From assembly GCA_029247205.1 (NCBI GenBank), contig JAQWLT010000002.1, positions 1 through 64,000 on the forward strand: 64,000 bases of DNA. Reading direction: 5' to 3'. The notes below the pieces were generated by a model. It had not been told where the DNA came from, searched no databases, and was given only the letters and a program-made list of their open reading frames with translations. The stretch is from Phycisphaerales bacterium. Lineage in GTDB: Bacteria; Planctomycetota; Phycisphaerae; Phycisphaerales; SM1A02. The position numbers were made by a program, and so were the translations under genes. This document shows, in pieces, positions 1 through 8,650 of the stretch (position 1 is the first letter of the stretch; each line of letters begins with the position of its first letter).

Positions 1-667
1 CATTGGGGGCAGCCTTGCCCTTGGTCCATGGGAGGAGTCGTTCACCACGTCGCTCTCGCAATAAAAGCGGCAGCAACATGACGACCGCCACAGCGATTGC
101 GATCACCAAGAACCCTGTTCGAAGACCGCTCACTGCAACCACAGTTCCCATCCCGGCGCCGCCAAGTGCGTTGCCCATGTACGAACTGCCGTACATAAAT
201 CCATTCACGCGGCCTCGTTCTTCATCTTGAAGCAAGTCCACTGCCAACGCGTCAACCGCCACATCCTGCATGGCCGACCATCCGCTCACAACAACAAGAC
301 CCCATGCCAACCATCCCCCATGCGTGAGAGGGTCCGGGCCAAAGGCAAGTGCGGCAAGCGACAGAATCAGGCCAACCTGAGCCAACAGAATCCACGGTCG
401 TCGCCGCCCCATCGATGCAAGACCAAATCGATCGAACACAGGACCGAGGACCCACTTAAACCCCCAGGGCAACATCGCGAGCGCAAGCAGACCGCCGATA
501 TCGCCTTCTGAATGGCCCGCGTCAGCCAGCACTGCCGCGATTGTGATGAACATGAAACCGAAGGGCAGGCCTTGAGTGAAGTACAGCCCGCACAACGCAA
601 CCAGTCGCCAGCCGGGCCGCTCTGCCAAAGCCCAACTGCGTTCTGGCCTATCAGCCTGCCGCGGCAT
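1..667 (-). CDS. AmpG-like major facilitator transporter (N-terminal part, cut by window edge)
   Basis: An open frame begins at an ATG at 667 and runs to the window edge without a stop (222 codons visible). The reading includes LYFTQGLPFGFMFIT, then a loop, LPWGFKWVLGPVFDRFG and MGRRRPWILLAQ, followed by further hydrophobic segments. The first-helix motif and the DRFG/GRRRPW loop are typical of MFS proteins of the AmpG/PAT group, which move muropeptides or related solutes across the inner membrane; the substrate here is not known. The start overlaps the last 17 bases of the upstream glycosyltransferase, so the two are probably co-transcribed. The C-terminal half lies outside the window. Confidence 0.75.
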   Translation of the reverse strand, partial: MPRQADRPERSWALAERPGWRLVALCGLYFTQGLPFGFMFITIAAVLADAGHSEGDIGGLLALAMLPWGFKWVLGPVFDRFGLASMGRRRPWILLAQVGLILSLAALAFGPDPLTHGGWLAWGLVVVSGWSAMQDVAVDALAVDLLQDEERGRVNGFMYGSSYMGNALGGAGMGTVVAVSGLRTGFLVIAIAVAVVMLLPLLLRERRGERLLPWTKGKAAPN

Positions 668-1802
668 CTCGGTACATCGCCTCAATCTGCCCGGCAATGT
701 GATCGACCGACATGCATTCAAAGATCCACCGTCGCCCCGCTTCTCCCATAGAAGTCAGTGTTTGAGGATCACCGAGCAAGTCACTGATACCTTCGACAAT
801 GGCGTCGGCCGATTGAGAGACCGCAATGCCACCTCCGCTATCAACGATCTCTTTCCACGTGTCGACCAGCGTTGTGGTCATAACAGGCGTTTCACACGCA
901 AGTGATTCGAACTGTACAAAACCAAAATTCTCTTGGCTGCTCGGCAATGCGAACATGTCACACGCCTCATACAACGACCACTTCTCTTCGCCGCCAACTT
1001 GCCCGGTGAAGTGGGTTCGCTCGAGCACACCCTTGGATTCGGCCAGTCGCTTAAGAGAACCGACATACGATTCATCGCCAGGACCAACGACAAAGAGTTG
1101 CAAGGCTGGATGCGCTGCAACCAAGTGCGGCATCGCTTCAAGCAAGTGCTCGATGCCCTTCTTGACATCCAGCCGACTCAGAAAGAGAAGATTCGGCCCT
1201 TCTTGTTTCAGAATCGGCCAACGGGCGTGCGCGAGTTCCGGTCCACGCAGTGTTTCGAAATCGGCAAGGTCCATGAGATTCGGGATGACACGCGGGTTGC
1301 CGCGTGGGAACCACTTGTGAGATTGTGCAAGCTCGCCCTCTGCAGTGCACTGCACATAGGCAGCGTCTTCCAAGACACGACGGCCACCCGCGCGTAGATA
1401 GAGTCGCTTCTTCCGACCTCGCTGAGCCATATTCCAATCGTCCAACATCCCTCGTAGCGTCACGACCCAAGGAATACCGAGTCGCCGAGCGAGTTTAGAC
1501 ACGCCGATATTGGCCCGCTCCCACACACCGTGCAGATGGAGTACATCCGCTTCGCGAAGCAGTTGTTCCAGTTCAGCCAACTGGGCATTCCGAAAGAAGC
1601 CACCTGGAAGTGATGGACGTGGGAGCACAAGCACTGCGGGGCCGTCACCCTGAAGCCATGCGGGTGGCACATCCTTTGTGTTTGTGGTTACAAGCGTCAC
1701 GTCATGGCCGCGACGATGGAGCACACGCACGAGGTCAACAACCGCTCTGGGTGGGCCGCCGATGGCAAAGTCGACATCTTCGATGAACTCAACAATTCTC
1801 AT
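651..1802 (-). CDS. Glycosyltransferase family 4
   Basis: A 383-residue protein beginning MRIVEFIEDVDFAIGGPPRA, with the GG(P) loop usual at the start of GT4 enzymes, followed by a Rossmann strand with the HGVWE segment. The C-terminal domain shows LLFLSRLDVKKGIEHLLEA (donor-binding strand) and the signature SSQENFGFVQFESLACETPV, the E-x7-E motif of retaining GT-B enzymes. It probably transfers a sugar from an NDP or GDP donor in capsule, LPS or exopolysaccharide synthesis; the acceptor cannot be read. The longer frame has a TTG two codons upstream at 1808; the ATG at 1802 is preferred. It is followed by the AmpG-like transporter with overlap. Confidence 0.85.
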   Translation of the reverse strand: MRIVEFIEDVDFAIGGPPRAVVDLVRVLHRRGHDVTLVTTNTKDVPPAWLQGDGPAVLVLPRPSLPGGFFRNAQLAELEQLLREADVLHLHGVWERANIGVSKLARRLGIPWVVTLRGMLDDWNMAQRGRKKRLYLRAGGRRVLEDAAYVQCTAEGELAQSHKWFPRGNPRVIPNLMDLADFETLRGPELAHARWPILKQEGPNLLFLSRLDVKKGIEHLLEAMPHLVAAHPALQLFVVGPGDESYVGSLKRLAESKGVLERTHFTGQVGGEEKWSLYEACDMFALPSSQENFGFVQFESLACETPVMTTTLVDTWKEIVDSGGGIAVSQSADAIVEGISDLLGDPQTLTSMGEAGRRWIFECMSVDHIAGQIEAMYRDAAAG

Positions 1803-1895
1803 ACTCAAGCGAGGATACAGCCCTGAGCAGAAATCCGCGTCGAGATTTGGCTCCCCACGCAGCCATCATCCTTTATGGGTGTTACTATCGACGCC

Positions 1896-2381
1896 ATGGA
1901 ATTTAACCCCTCAGATAGTGCCCCTCGAAGCGGATTTGAACTGCTTCCAGCAGGCGAGTACGACGTCGAAGTGATTGAAGCCGAGGAACGAACCAGCCAA
2001 AAGGGCAACCAGATGATTGCCCTCACGCTGCAAACTCGCCACCCAGACGGATACGACAGCCGTGTCTGGGACTTTCTTGTTTCGGTGCCTGCGGCGGTCT
2101 TCAAGATCAAGATGTTTTGTGAAGCAGCTGGACTGCAAAAACAATTTGAGGGTGGCCGGCTGACTGCAGAAGACTGCGTCGGGAGAAAAGCTGTGGCCAC
2201 GATCATCATCGAGGATGGTCGCGAGGGCTTCAGTGATCGCAATAGCATCCAAGAATATCGCACGGGTGGTGGCACAACCATAGGCGGTATCTCAACGCAA
2301 CCAGCAGCCACCTCTCATGCCACAGCCGAAGTGACAGCCAGCACTCCGCTTCCAGTCACTGAAGAAGACATCCCATTCTGA
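1896..2381 (+). CDS. DUF669-like protein with SSB-like acidic tail
   Basis: About 161 residues starting MEFNPSDSAPRSGFELLPAG. The order EFNPSDS...LLPAGEYDVEVIEAEERTSQKGNQM and a later VGRKAVATIIIED segment matches the plan of DUF669 proteins, mostly found in phages beside recombination genes. The C-terminus TEEDIPF resembles the acidic D-x-IPF tip by which bacterial SSB recruits replication and repair enzymes. Role inferred: single-stranded DNA or recombination accessory. No phage gene lies nearby, so it looks like a domesticated gene. An upstream in-frame ATG at 1875 is possible; neither start has a clear ribosome binding site. Confidence 0.6.
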   Translation: MEFNPSDSAPRSGFELLPAGEYDVEVIEAEERTSQKGNQMIALTLQTRHPDGYDSRVWDFLVSVPAAVFKIKMFCEAAGLQKQFEGGRLTAEDCVGRKAVATIIIEDGREGFSDRNSIQEYRTGGGTTIGGISTQPAATSHATAEVTASTPLPVTEEDIPF

Positions 2382-2398
2382 TCGGTTACGAGCGGGCT

Positions 2399-2527
2399 TC
2401 AGTCGGCTTCAGGAACTGATGCTGATTCCAACGTACTGCGGTAGGACCGCGCATTGGCAAAGCAGAGAATGGCGAAGAACAGCATGAAGACCATCCACAG
2501 GATGTTGACAAGTAGGGTCATAAACAT
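2399..2527 (-). CDS. Small single-span membrane protein
   Basis: A 42-residue frame beginning MFMTLLVNILWMVFMLFFAI and ending SVPEAD. It has one strong hydrophobic segment (about residues 3-24), then a positively charged stretch (ARSYRS) and a short acidic tail, as in small inner-membrane proteins. It sits convergent to the DUF669-like gene, 17 bases from its stop. No Shine-Dalgarno sequence is clear, and a second ATG lies two codons in. Function unknown. Confidence 0.4.
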   Translation of the reverse strand: MFMTLLVNILWMVFMLFFAILCFANARSYRSTLESASVPEAD

Positions 2528-2641
2528 AGGACGAGCAGGGTAACGTCCAGTATGTGCCCCGCCAAGTCTCTCAGACTGCCGCCCAGTCTGTCACACTACG
2601 CTCCCTCTCCAGTAGCGTGACCATCGGAGTTACCCCACCTC

Positions 2642-4465
2642 GTGACCGCCCAACCAAGTCTGATGCCCAATATGCACGTGCCTGTCCCGAAAACAGGGCG
2701 AGTGAGGCAGCTACTTTTTCGATTCGGTTGGCCGTTCTATCGATGGATAAGCAAGCTTGACCACGCAGATTCCGCCTACGCCGCAGGCGCCGCAGCCCCG
2801 AGCCATGGACAACTCGCCTGCCTCAAGCGTGCAGGAATTGATTGGAGCATCTCCGACACCGACCTCGCTCGAATTCCGGCCGAAGGCCCGGTGCTGCTCA
2901 TATCAAATCATCCGTATGGCATGGGCGAAGGCGTGCTCCAAGGCATGTTGCTGCGAAGCGTTCGCGAGGACTACCGGCAAATTGTCAATGAAATGCTTGC
3001 ATGCTTTCCAGACTTCGCCAAGCGGTACATCATGGTCAACGCATTTGAGAGTGCAGAAGCCAGTCAGCAGAACAGCTCGCCGCTCCGCGATGCACTTGCA
3101 TGGCTCAAGGCCGGGCATGCCATCGGCACCTTTCCTGCCGGAGCCGTATCGCACCGCACATGGGCCCGTCGAAAGGCCTTGGACCCGCCATGGAACCCAA
3201 GCATTGTGATGCTTGCCAAACGATCCAATGCCACGATCATTCCCGTCTTCTTTCACGGCCAGAACCGGTGGCCCTTTCAAGTGGCTGGACTCTTCTCGGC
3301 CCGCCTGCGAACTGCGCTCATCCCACGCGGTTTTGCAGACCTCAAAGGCAAAACCATTCAAACGACTATTGGCCCACCTATTCCTGCTGAGAAGTTACAT
3401 TCCTGCGCCAACCGCACTGATGCAATCGAGTACCTTCGTAGTCGAGTCTATATGTTGGAAGCACGAAAAAATAAACACGCGGCCAGCCCAGTCCAGGCTA
3501 CGCCCGCAACGAATCTTCCTCGGCAAGCGGCACCCTCTGCTGACTTCGCCTCAGAGATTGCGGCACTAGCACCCGGCGATCACCTCGGTGACAGCGGCAA
3601 ACTGAGCGTCTACATTGCTCGCGGCGAGCGAATTCCTTTGATCTTGCAAGAGATTGGACGACTTCGGGAAGTTGCATTCCGCCGTGTGGGGGAAGGCACT
3701 GGCAACGAACTCGATCTTGACGACTACGACAATACCTATCGGCATCTCTTTATCTGGAATCACAAGACCGAAGAAATCGTGGGCTCGTATCGGCTTGGCC
3801 TCAGCGACGAGATTCTGGCAGAACGGGGCATCAACGGGTTCTACACGCGGACACTCTTTCACTATGACGAGCGAATGCTTGAGAGACTTGGCGACTCTAT
3901 CGAACTGGGTCGTTCATTCATTCGACCTGAATATCAAAAGGGGTTCAAGCCACTCATGTTGCTTTGGAGAGGAATCTCCAATTTTGCGGCGAAGCAGCGG
4001 CGGTATCGACACTGCTTTGGTGTCGTCACAATCAGCAATGAATACACCGAGACATCGAAGGAACTGATGACGCGGTTTCTTGTACAAACCGAAATGCTCG
4101 AATCTCATCACTCCCTTGTCAGTTCACGCACACCCTACGCCCCACAGTCAACCGAAGGCATTGATGTGTCAGCCCTACTTAAAGGCTGCGCAACCATTGA
4201 AGATGTAGATGAGCTCGTGCGAGATCTTGAACAAACCAAAGTCGGTGTACCGGTACTTGTCAGGCAGTATCTCAAACTCAACGCAAAATTACTGGCGAAC
4301 TTCAATGTCGATCGCACGTTTGAGAATTGCATTGACGGGCTGATGCTGGTGGACTTCATGCAAGTCGAGCGACGAATCGCCCACTTCTATCTTGGTCGCG
4401 ATCTCGCCTCGGCGTTTCGTACACACCACGGCTTCAAGCCGTTTGACGACTCGTCCGACGACTAG
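2642..4465 (+). CDS. OlsF-like bifunctional acyltransferase (lysophospholipid acyltransferase + GNAT/hemolysin-type N-acyltransferase)
   Basis: A 607-residue protein from a GTG start. The first ~270 residues look like a PlsC-type acyltransferase: VLLISNHPYGMGEG near residue 90 and GTFPAGAVSHRTW near 160, the second typical of the hemolysin-like branch. The second half (about 300-520) resembles the OlsB/GNAT-like domain, with SIELGRSFIRPEYQKG and FGVVTISNEYTETSKELM. This order matches OlsF, which makes ornithine lipids by N-acylating ornithine and O-acylating the lyso-lipid. Aminolipid synthesis at the inner membrane is therefore inferred; the amino acid used is unknown. The HX4D box is altered (HPYGMGE, no Asp at the expected place). 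It stands alone, convergent with a hypothetical gene. Confidence 0.7.
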   Translation: MTAQPSLMPNMHVPVPKTGRVRQLLFRFGWPFYRWISKLDHADSAYAAGAAAPSHGQLACLKRAGIDWSISDTDLARIPAEGPVLLISNHPYGMGEGVLQGMLLRSVREDYRQIVNEMLACFPDFAKRYIMVNAFESAEASQQNSSPLRDALAWLKAGHAIGTFPAGAVSHRTWARRKALDPPWNPSIVMLAKRSNATIIPVFFHGQNRWPFQVAGLFSARLRTALIPRGFADLKGKTIQTTIGPPIPAEKLHSCANRTDAIEYLRSRVYMLEARKNKHAASPVQATPATNLPRQAAPSADFASEIAALAPGDHLGDSGKLSVYIARGERIPLILQEIGRLREVAFRRVGEGTGNELDLDDYDNTYRHLFIWNHKTEEIVGSYRLGLSDEILAERGINGFYTRTLFHYDERMLERLGDSIELGRSFIRPEYQKGFKPLMLLWRGISNFAAKQRRYRHCFGVVTISNEYTETSKELMTRFLVQTEMLESHHSLVSSRTPYAPQSTEGIDVSALLKGCATIEDVDELVRDLEQTKVGVPVLVRQYLKLNAKLLANFNVDRTFENCIDGLMLVDFMQVERRIAHFYLGRDLASAFRTHHGFKPFDDSSDD

Positions 4466-5058
4466 CGTATGAAGCCACTACGCACACCAATCGAATGAAA
4501 GCTGCCCGTCAAGGTTGGTTTGGCTGTTTCCGTGAAACTGTCTGGTGTCACTGCAGAACCAGCGTTCGGTGACGGAGTGGGCGTGAACCAGTCAGCAGTG
4601 AATTCAGCATGCACCTCGCCAGGATCGGCCCCGCGAAGCCAGCGCTGGGCTTCGTCAGACTCATCCCACTCCACGGCAATCGTGTCATTGAGCGGATGTC
4701 CAGGGCGAATAAAAACAGTAAGCCAACATGGCAATTCGAGCACATGCCCCGTGACATCTGATAGATCGCTTGGCGTGAGACGCAGCACTCCAGCGACCTC
4801 CTCAACTCCTGCACACATCGACGAACATTCCCATCGCATGTCCACCAGGATCATCCATTGCCCGGGCAAGACTTCTTCTAGTCGAACCCCGGTGTAGGTT
4901 GCTTCAAGTGCACTCGCTTCGCTTGCAGGCTTGATGAATTGCCCTGCTGCTGCCTGTGAGGGGACTGGCCCTGACAATACAAACCATGCCGCCGCGACTG
5001 CAGCAACACCACACAAGGCCACCATCCATAGAATTCGTCCTGATCCACGCTTCGACAT
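4462..5058 (-). CDS. Membrane-anchored or secreted protein of unknown function
   Basis: About 198 residues beginning MSKRGSGRILWMVALCGVAA. The start at 5058 is chosen over the longer frame (to 5208) because GGAGG lies just upstream with good spacing. One N-terminal hydrophobic segment (residues 9-31) serves as signal anchor or signal peptide. The mature part has three cysteines (RWECSSMCAG and LPCW) and a Thr/Pro-rich tail. No family is recognised. Its stop overlaps the end of the convergent acyltransferase gene by four bases. Confidence 0.6.
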   Translation of the reverse strand: MSKRGSGRILWMVALCGVAAVAAAWFVLSGPVPSQAAAGQFIKPASEASALEATYTGVRLEEVLPGQWMILVDMRWECSSMCAGVEEVAGVLRLTPSDLSDVTGHVLELPCWLTVFIRPGHPLNDTIAVEWDESDEAQRWLRGADPGEVHAEFTADWFTPTPSPNAGSAVTPDSFTETAKPTLTGSFHSIGVRSGFIR

Positions 5059-5183
5059 CTTTGCCTCCAAATAGGTGCTACTGAGAGGTGCCAGCGGTCG
5101 GCATCGCTCCCTGTTACTGCACTGAATCGGCAATTCAGATCGCCCCCTTGCGGCTAGGCTCAGATCGGAGACACTGCACCTGT

Positions 5184-5594
5184 ATGACACTCCCCCCACT
5201 CCCGCCAAGCCTGATTCGCCGCGTGCTCATCATGACCCTTCTGACCGGTACGACCAGCATCGTCGGATGCCGAAGTCCCGGCGGGGCTGCATTTCGTGGG
5301 GTAACACCTGGCATGAGCAAGGCCGAGGTATTGGAACTGCTCGGCCAGCCTTCCTCCCGTGTCGAAGCTGATTTGGCCCACAATAATGCTACTTGGGCAA
5401 GCAGGTGGCACTGGGGCGACACGCTGGGGACGCTCGCCACACACGCGATGATGCCCGATCAACCGCCACCACCCCGTGTATGGACTGTCTGGTTCGATGC
5501 ATCAGGCACTGCGATCAATATCGAGGCGGCCGATCAAGTCCAGCAACACATTGAAATGGCACCTTGGGAACCACCTAAACTCCCAAATCGTTGA
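5184..5594 (+). CDS. BamE/SmpA-like lipoprotein
   Basis: A 136-residue protein with a basic N-terminus (SLIRR), a hydrophobic stretch and lipobox IVGC, giving a mature lipid-anchored Cys at about residue 29. The mature part starts with FRGVTPGMSKAEVLELLGQP, the G-M-x-x-x-E-V-x-x-x-L-G-x-P pattern of SmpA/OmlA (BamE) folds, and later WTVWFDASGTAINIE, the W-x-V-x-F-D/N-G strand. Such proteins are periplasmic or outer membrane lipoproteins, some in the BAM complex; this one is too divergent to name. The longer frame from 5088 would bury the signal peptide, so 5184 (or 5232) is preferred. Confidence 0.6.
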   Translation: MTLPPLPPSLIRRVLIMTLLTGTTSIVGCRSPGGAAFRGVTPGMSKAEVLELLGQPSSRVEADLAHNNATWASRWHWGDTLGTLATHAMMPDQPPPPRVWTVWFDASGTAINIEAADQVQQHIEMAPWEPPKLPNR

Positions 5595-5670
5595 TTGAAT
5601 TGTCTTCGTAGCATGCAACTGGCTCTATTATGCGTGTCTCTATTGGTTCCCCTGCCCCGAGGACTCCTCT

Positions 5671-6486
5671 GTGACCACCACGATGCCACCTATTCAAGAT
5701 TCCAATACCGACGCTATCCCAGACGTCCAAGGCCGATCTGACGAACGACGTGTCGCCATCGACCGAGTCGGCGTCAAAGGCATTCGCTATCCGATTACCA
5801 TCGCGACACGTGCAGGCAGTACCGAGGCAGCCGATGCAACGGTCAATATGTACGTGTCACTGCCCGAAGATCGCAAGGGCACACACATGAGTCGGTTTCT
5901 GGAATTACTCAATGACTATCGCTCAGGCATGACGCCTCAGCGGATTGTCGAACTGTGCCACCAGATTCGCTCAACCCTTGATGCGGAACGTTCGCATGTA
6001 GAGATGTCCTTCACCTACTTCATCTCGAAGGCAGCCCCAGCAACGGGACGCCCTGGGCTCATGGACTATTCCGTCCGTATGGCCTGCGATGCCTCAAGCA
6101 CCGGCGACATCTTCACGCTTGGCGTGACAGCACCGGCGACGAGCCTGTGCCCCTGTTCGAAGGAGATTTCGGCCTACGGCGCGCACAACCAGCGATGCTT
6201 GATTACCGCTGAAATCCGCATGAATGCCATGGTCTGGATCGAAGAACTCGTTGAGTACATTGAATCAGCAGCGAGTTGCCCGGTGTACAGCGTGCTCAAA
6301 CGAGCAGACGAGAAAGTCGTCACCGAGCGGGCATATGAGAACCCCAAATTCGTCGAAGACACCGTTCGCGACCTCGCACATATGCTTGACGGCGTCGATC
6401 GCATCGACTGGTATCGAATCCACAGCGAAAACTTTGAGTCGATCCACTCGCATAACGCGTACGCTGAGATCGAACGAACAAAGTAA
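5671..6486 (+). CDS. folE2: GTP cyclohydrolase I, type IB (FolE2)
   Basis: A 271-residue protein matching the zinc-independent type IB GTP cyclohydrolase that makes 7,8-dihydroneopterin triphosphate for folate or queuosine synthesis. Visible hallmarks are VGVKGIRYPITI near residue 35, the long central strand set, and SLCPCSKEISAYGAHNQR near 155-172, containing the conserved Cys and the SKEIS.YGAHNQR signature. Near the end, VEDTVRDLAHML also fits the family. Length is normal. The start is a GTG at 5671, with an ATG four codons later. Regulation by zinc limitation is known in other bacteria, but no operator was recognised here. Confidence 0.93.
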   Translation: MTTTMPPIQDSNTDAIPDVQGRSDERRVAIDRVGVKGIRYPITIATRAGSTEAADATVNMYVSLPEDRKGTHMSRFLELLNDYRSGMTPQRIVELCHQIRSTLDAERSHVEMSFTYFISKAAPATGRPGLMDYSVRMACDASSTGDIFTLGVTAPATSLCPCSKEISAYGAHNQRCLITAEIRMNAMVWIEELVEYIESAASCPVYSVLKRADEKVVTERAYENPKFVEDTVRDLAHMLDGVDRIDWYRIHSENFESIHSHNAYAEIERTK

Positions 6487-6511
6487 ACGCAGCGTTCTTC
6501 AGCGGCCCCGA

Positions 6512-7279
6512 CTAGTAGCCGTACCCACCACCACCGCCGTACATACTTCCGGCATAGGTGTTGTAGTACGAATTCGGACCGTACTCGGTGTGGTACTTAT
6601 ATGCCTTCAATTTATTGGTCTGGTCGAATTTGTACTTCGTCCAAGACTGCTTGAGGAATTGCTCGTGCATGGTCTTCTGTGAAGCCTTGAAGTCGGTGTA
6701 CTGCGCCGCCTCCTTCTTCTTTAGTACCTTCTCTTGAGCCCCATGCTCCTTTGACACTTCAGCGTTCTTCTTCTCAGTTGCGGCGAGGGAAGACTTCCGC
6801 TGATCGTCCGACCAGCCAAGGTAGTCGCTGAACTTTTTCTTGCCATATATGCAATCGCTCATGTGCTCGACAGAAGCCATGGAGGTTTGCAACTTGTCCC
6901 ACGTCGACTGCGTCAGCGTGGTGTAGGCCCGAAGTTCACCAGCCGTTGCGGGCGAGTCGTAGCTTCCACGAGTGGACTGCTCGTGGTTAACGGCGATCTT
7001 CAATGCCTGATCAAAGGTCATGGCCATGTCGTGCGCATCATCACTTGTTGGTGAGCCGCCGCATGAGTCGGCCAGATCATTTTTCGCGATGTACGCCCGA
7101 AGCGATGCTTCCCGCTTGATTGATAGAGCAAGTTTGCTGCTTGCCGCGCTATTCATGGTTTCAAGAGCCCCCAACATGATGTCGGGCGAGACATTGCTTG
7201 GGGTCGATTGGGCCAGCACGCTTGTAGTCATTGACATCATGCAAGCGAGTGCGAGCACATGGAAGGGTCGAGCAATCAT
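6512..7279 (-). CDS. Secreted protein with Gly/Tyr-rich C-terminus
   Basis: A 255-residue protein with a clear signal peptide (MIARPFHVLALACMMSMTTSVLAQ, cleavage after VLA), preceded by AGGAG at proper spacing. The mature body is helical and rich in Lys, Ala and Ser, with about eight Lys/Glu-rich heptad-like turns near residues 155-200 (KKNAEVSKEHGAQEKVLKKK). The last 25 residues are rich in Tyr, Asn and Gly, ending GGGGGYGY. No family recognised; export to periplasm or surface is inferred. It is convergent with folE2. Confidence 0.65.
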   Translation of the reverse strand: MIARPFHVLALACMMSMTTSVLAQSTPSNVSPDIMLGALETMNSAASSKLALSIKREASLRAYIAKNDLADSCGGSPTSDDAHDMAMTFDQALKIAVNHEQSTRGSYDSPATAGELRAYTTLTQSTWDKLQTSMASVEHMSDCIYGKKKFSDYLGWSDDQRKSSLAATEKKNAEVSKEHGAQEKVLKKKEAAQYTDFKASQKTMHEQFLKQSWTKYKFDQTNKLKAYKYHTEYGPNSYYNTYAGSMYGGGGGYGY

Positions 7280-7438
7280 GGGTCGTCATCTCCTAAAAGC
7301 CGATGTGGTCTGGTTGATGCGCCACCGCATCGAGCCATCACCTGTGGCCGGGCGAAGAGTATAGGACCCTGCCGGTAGCCCTGTGGGTGCTGCTACCATC
7401 GCACCTCCTACCCAACACTTCGCCGAGGAGGTCTCATC

Positions 7439-8650
7439 ATGTCTACCTGCACCCTGTCACGCCGCGGATCTGAGGCACCAGCCTCGCCAATCAGGGCCCT
7501 CGCCGAGGTCGCCCGCGATGCCGCGAATCGAGGAATTACGGTCCACGGGCTCAACATTGGCCAACCGGACATCCCCACTCCTCCGCAAATGCTGCAGGCC
7601 TATCGCGACTTTCATGATGAGGTGCTCGCCTATGCCCCCAGCGACGGCTTCCCAGACCTTCGTGAAGCCTTAGCGGCCTGGTACACCAATGGCGGTGGCG
7701 TGCATCGGCCAATCGAGGCGGATGACATTGTCGTCACGACGGGTGGCTCAGAAGCCTTACTGTTCGCTATCGCTTGCGTTGCCGATCCTGGCGACGAGAT
7801 TCTGGTGTGCGAGCCCTACTACACAAATTACTGGGGCTTTAGCCACATGCTTGGAGTTGAGGTCGCCCCGGTCACACTCTCAGCAGATGATGGCTTCAAG
7901 GTTCATCCTGACCGCATTGAGGCCGCGATCACCGGCAAGACCCGCGCCCTGGTACTGCCCACGCCCGGCAATCCAACTGGCACGGTGCTGACGGCAGACG
8001 AACTTGCTCGGATCGCCGCAATCTGCGCCGAGCGTGACATATTCTTCATCTGCGACGAGGTCTACCGCGACTTTGTCTATGACATGCCCGCTGGCACGAG
8101 AGCTGCTTCGCTGCTCGACCAACCCATCGCCGATGAGTATGCCATCATCATCGACTCTGTCTCCAAGCGATACAGCGCCTGTGGCGCGCGGATGGGATGG
8201 CTTGTCACACGTAACTCAGAGGTTCGGGAAGCCGCGCTGCGGTTTGGCCAAGCACGGCTCTCTCCGGCAACGGTCGATCAGCATGCAGTGAAGGCTGCAC
8301 TCAGCACACCTGAGTCGTGGTTCCGTGAAGTCAATGCAGAATATCAGTCACGCCGAAACACTTTGGTAGAAGGACTCCGTGGCATTGGTCTGGACGTGCC
8401 CATGCCCGAAGGCGCCTTCTATCTGGCGATTCCGCTTCCTGTTGACGACGCCGAGGCATTCTGCCACTGGCTCGTAAGCGAATTTCAACTAGATGGCGAG
8501 ACGGTATGCCTCGCGCCACTCAATGGCTTCTACCGCACTGAGGGCCTCGGATGCAACGAAGTCCGCATGGCGTACTGCGTCAAGGAAGAAGTGCTTCGTA
8601 GCTGTGTGCGAATCCTCGATGCAGCGATCAAGGCGTGGAAGATTCGCTAG
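7439..8650 (+). CDS. Pyridoxal-phosphate aminotransferase, class I (aspartate aminotransferase-like)
   Basis: A 403-residue fold-type I aminotransferase. Visible: GLNIGQPDIPTPPQ at the N-terminus, YAPSDGFPDLREALAAWY, VTTGGSEALLFA (cofactor phosphate loop), LPTPGNPTGTVL with the Asn-Pro pair, FFICDEVYRDF with the Asp that pairs with the pyridine nitrogen, and SVSKRYSACGARMGW with the Schiff-base Lys near residue 243. The C-terminal NEVRMAYC supplies the carboxylate-binding Arg. It transfers amino groups between an amino acid and 2-oxoglutarate; exact substrate uncertain (Asp, aromatic or Ala). Start chosen because GAGGAGG lies 8 bases upstream. Its end overlaps the convergent gene by 23 bases. 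Confidence 0.88.
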   Translation: MSTCTLSRRGSEAPASPIRALAEVARDAANRGITVHGLNIGQPDIPTPPQMLQAYRDFHDEVLAYAPSDGFPDLREALAAWYTNGGGVHRPIEADDIVVTTGGSEALLFAIACVADPGDEILVCEPYYTNYWGFSHMLGVEVAPVTLSADDGFKVHPDRIEAAITGKTRALVLPTPGNPTGTVLTADELARIAAICAERDIFFICDEVYRDFVYDMPAGTRAASLLDQPIADEYAIIIDSVSKRYSACGARMGWLVTRNSEVREAALRFGQARLSPATVDQHAVKAALSTPESWFREVNAEYQSRRNTLVEGLRGIGLDVPMPEGAFYLAIPLPVDDAEAFCHWLVSEFQLDGETVCLAPLNGFYRTEGLGCNEVRMAYCVKEEVLRSCVRILDAAIKAWKIR

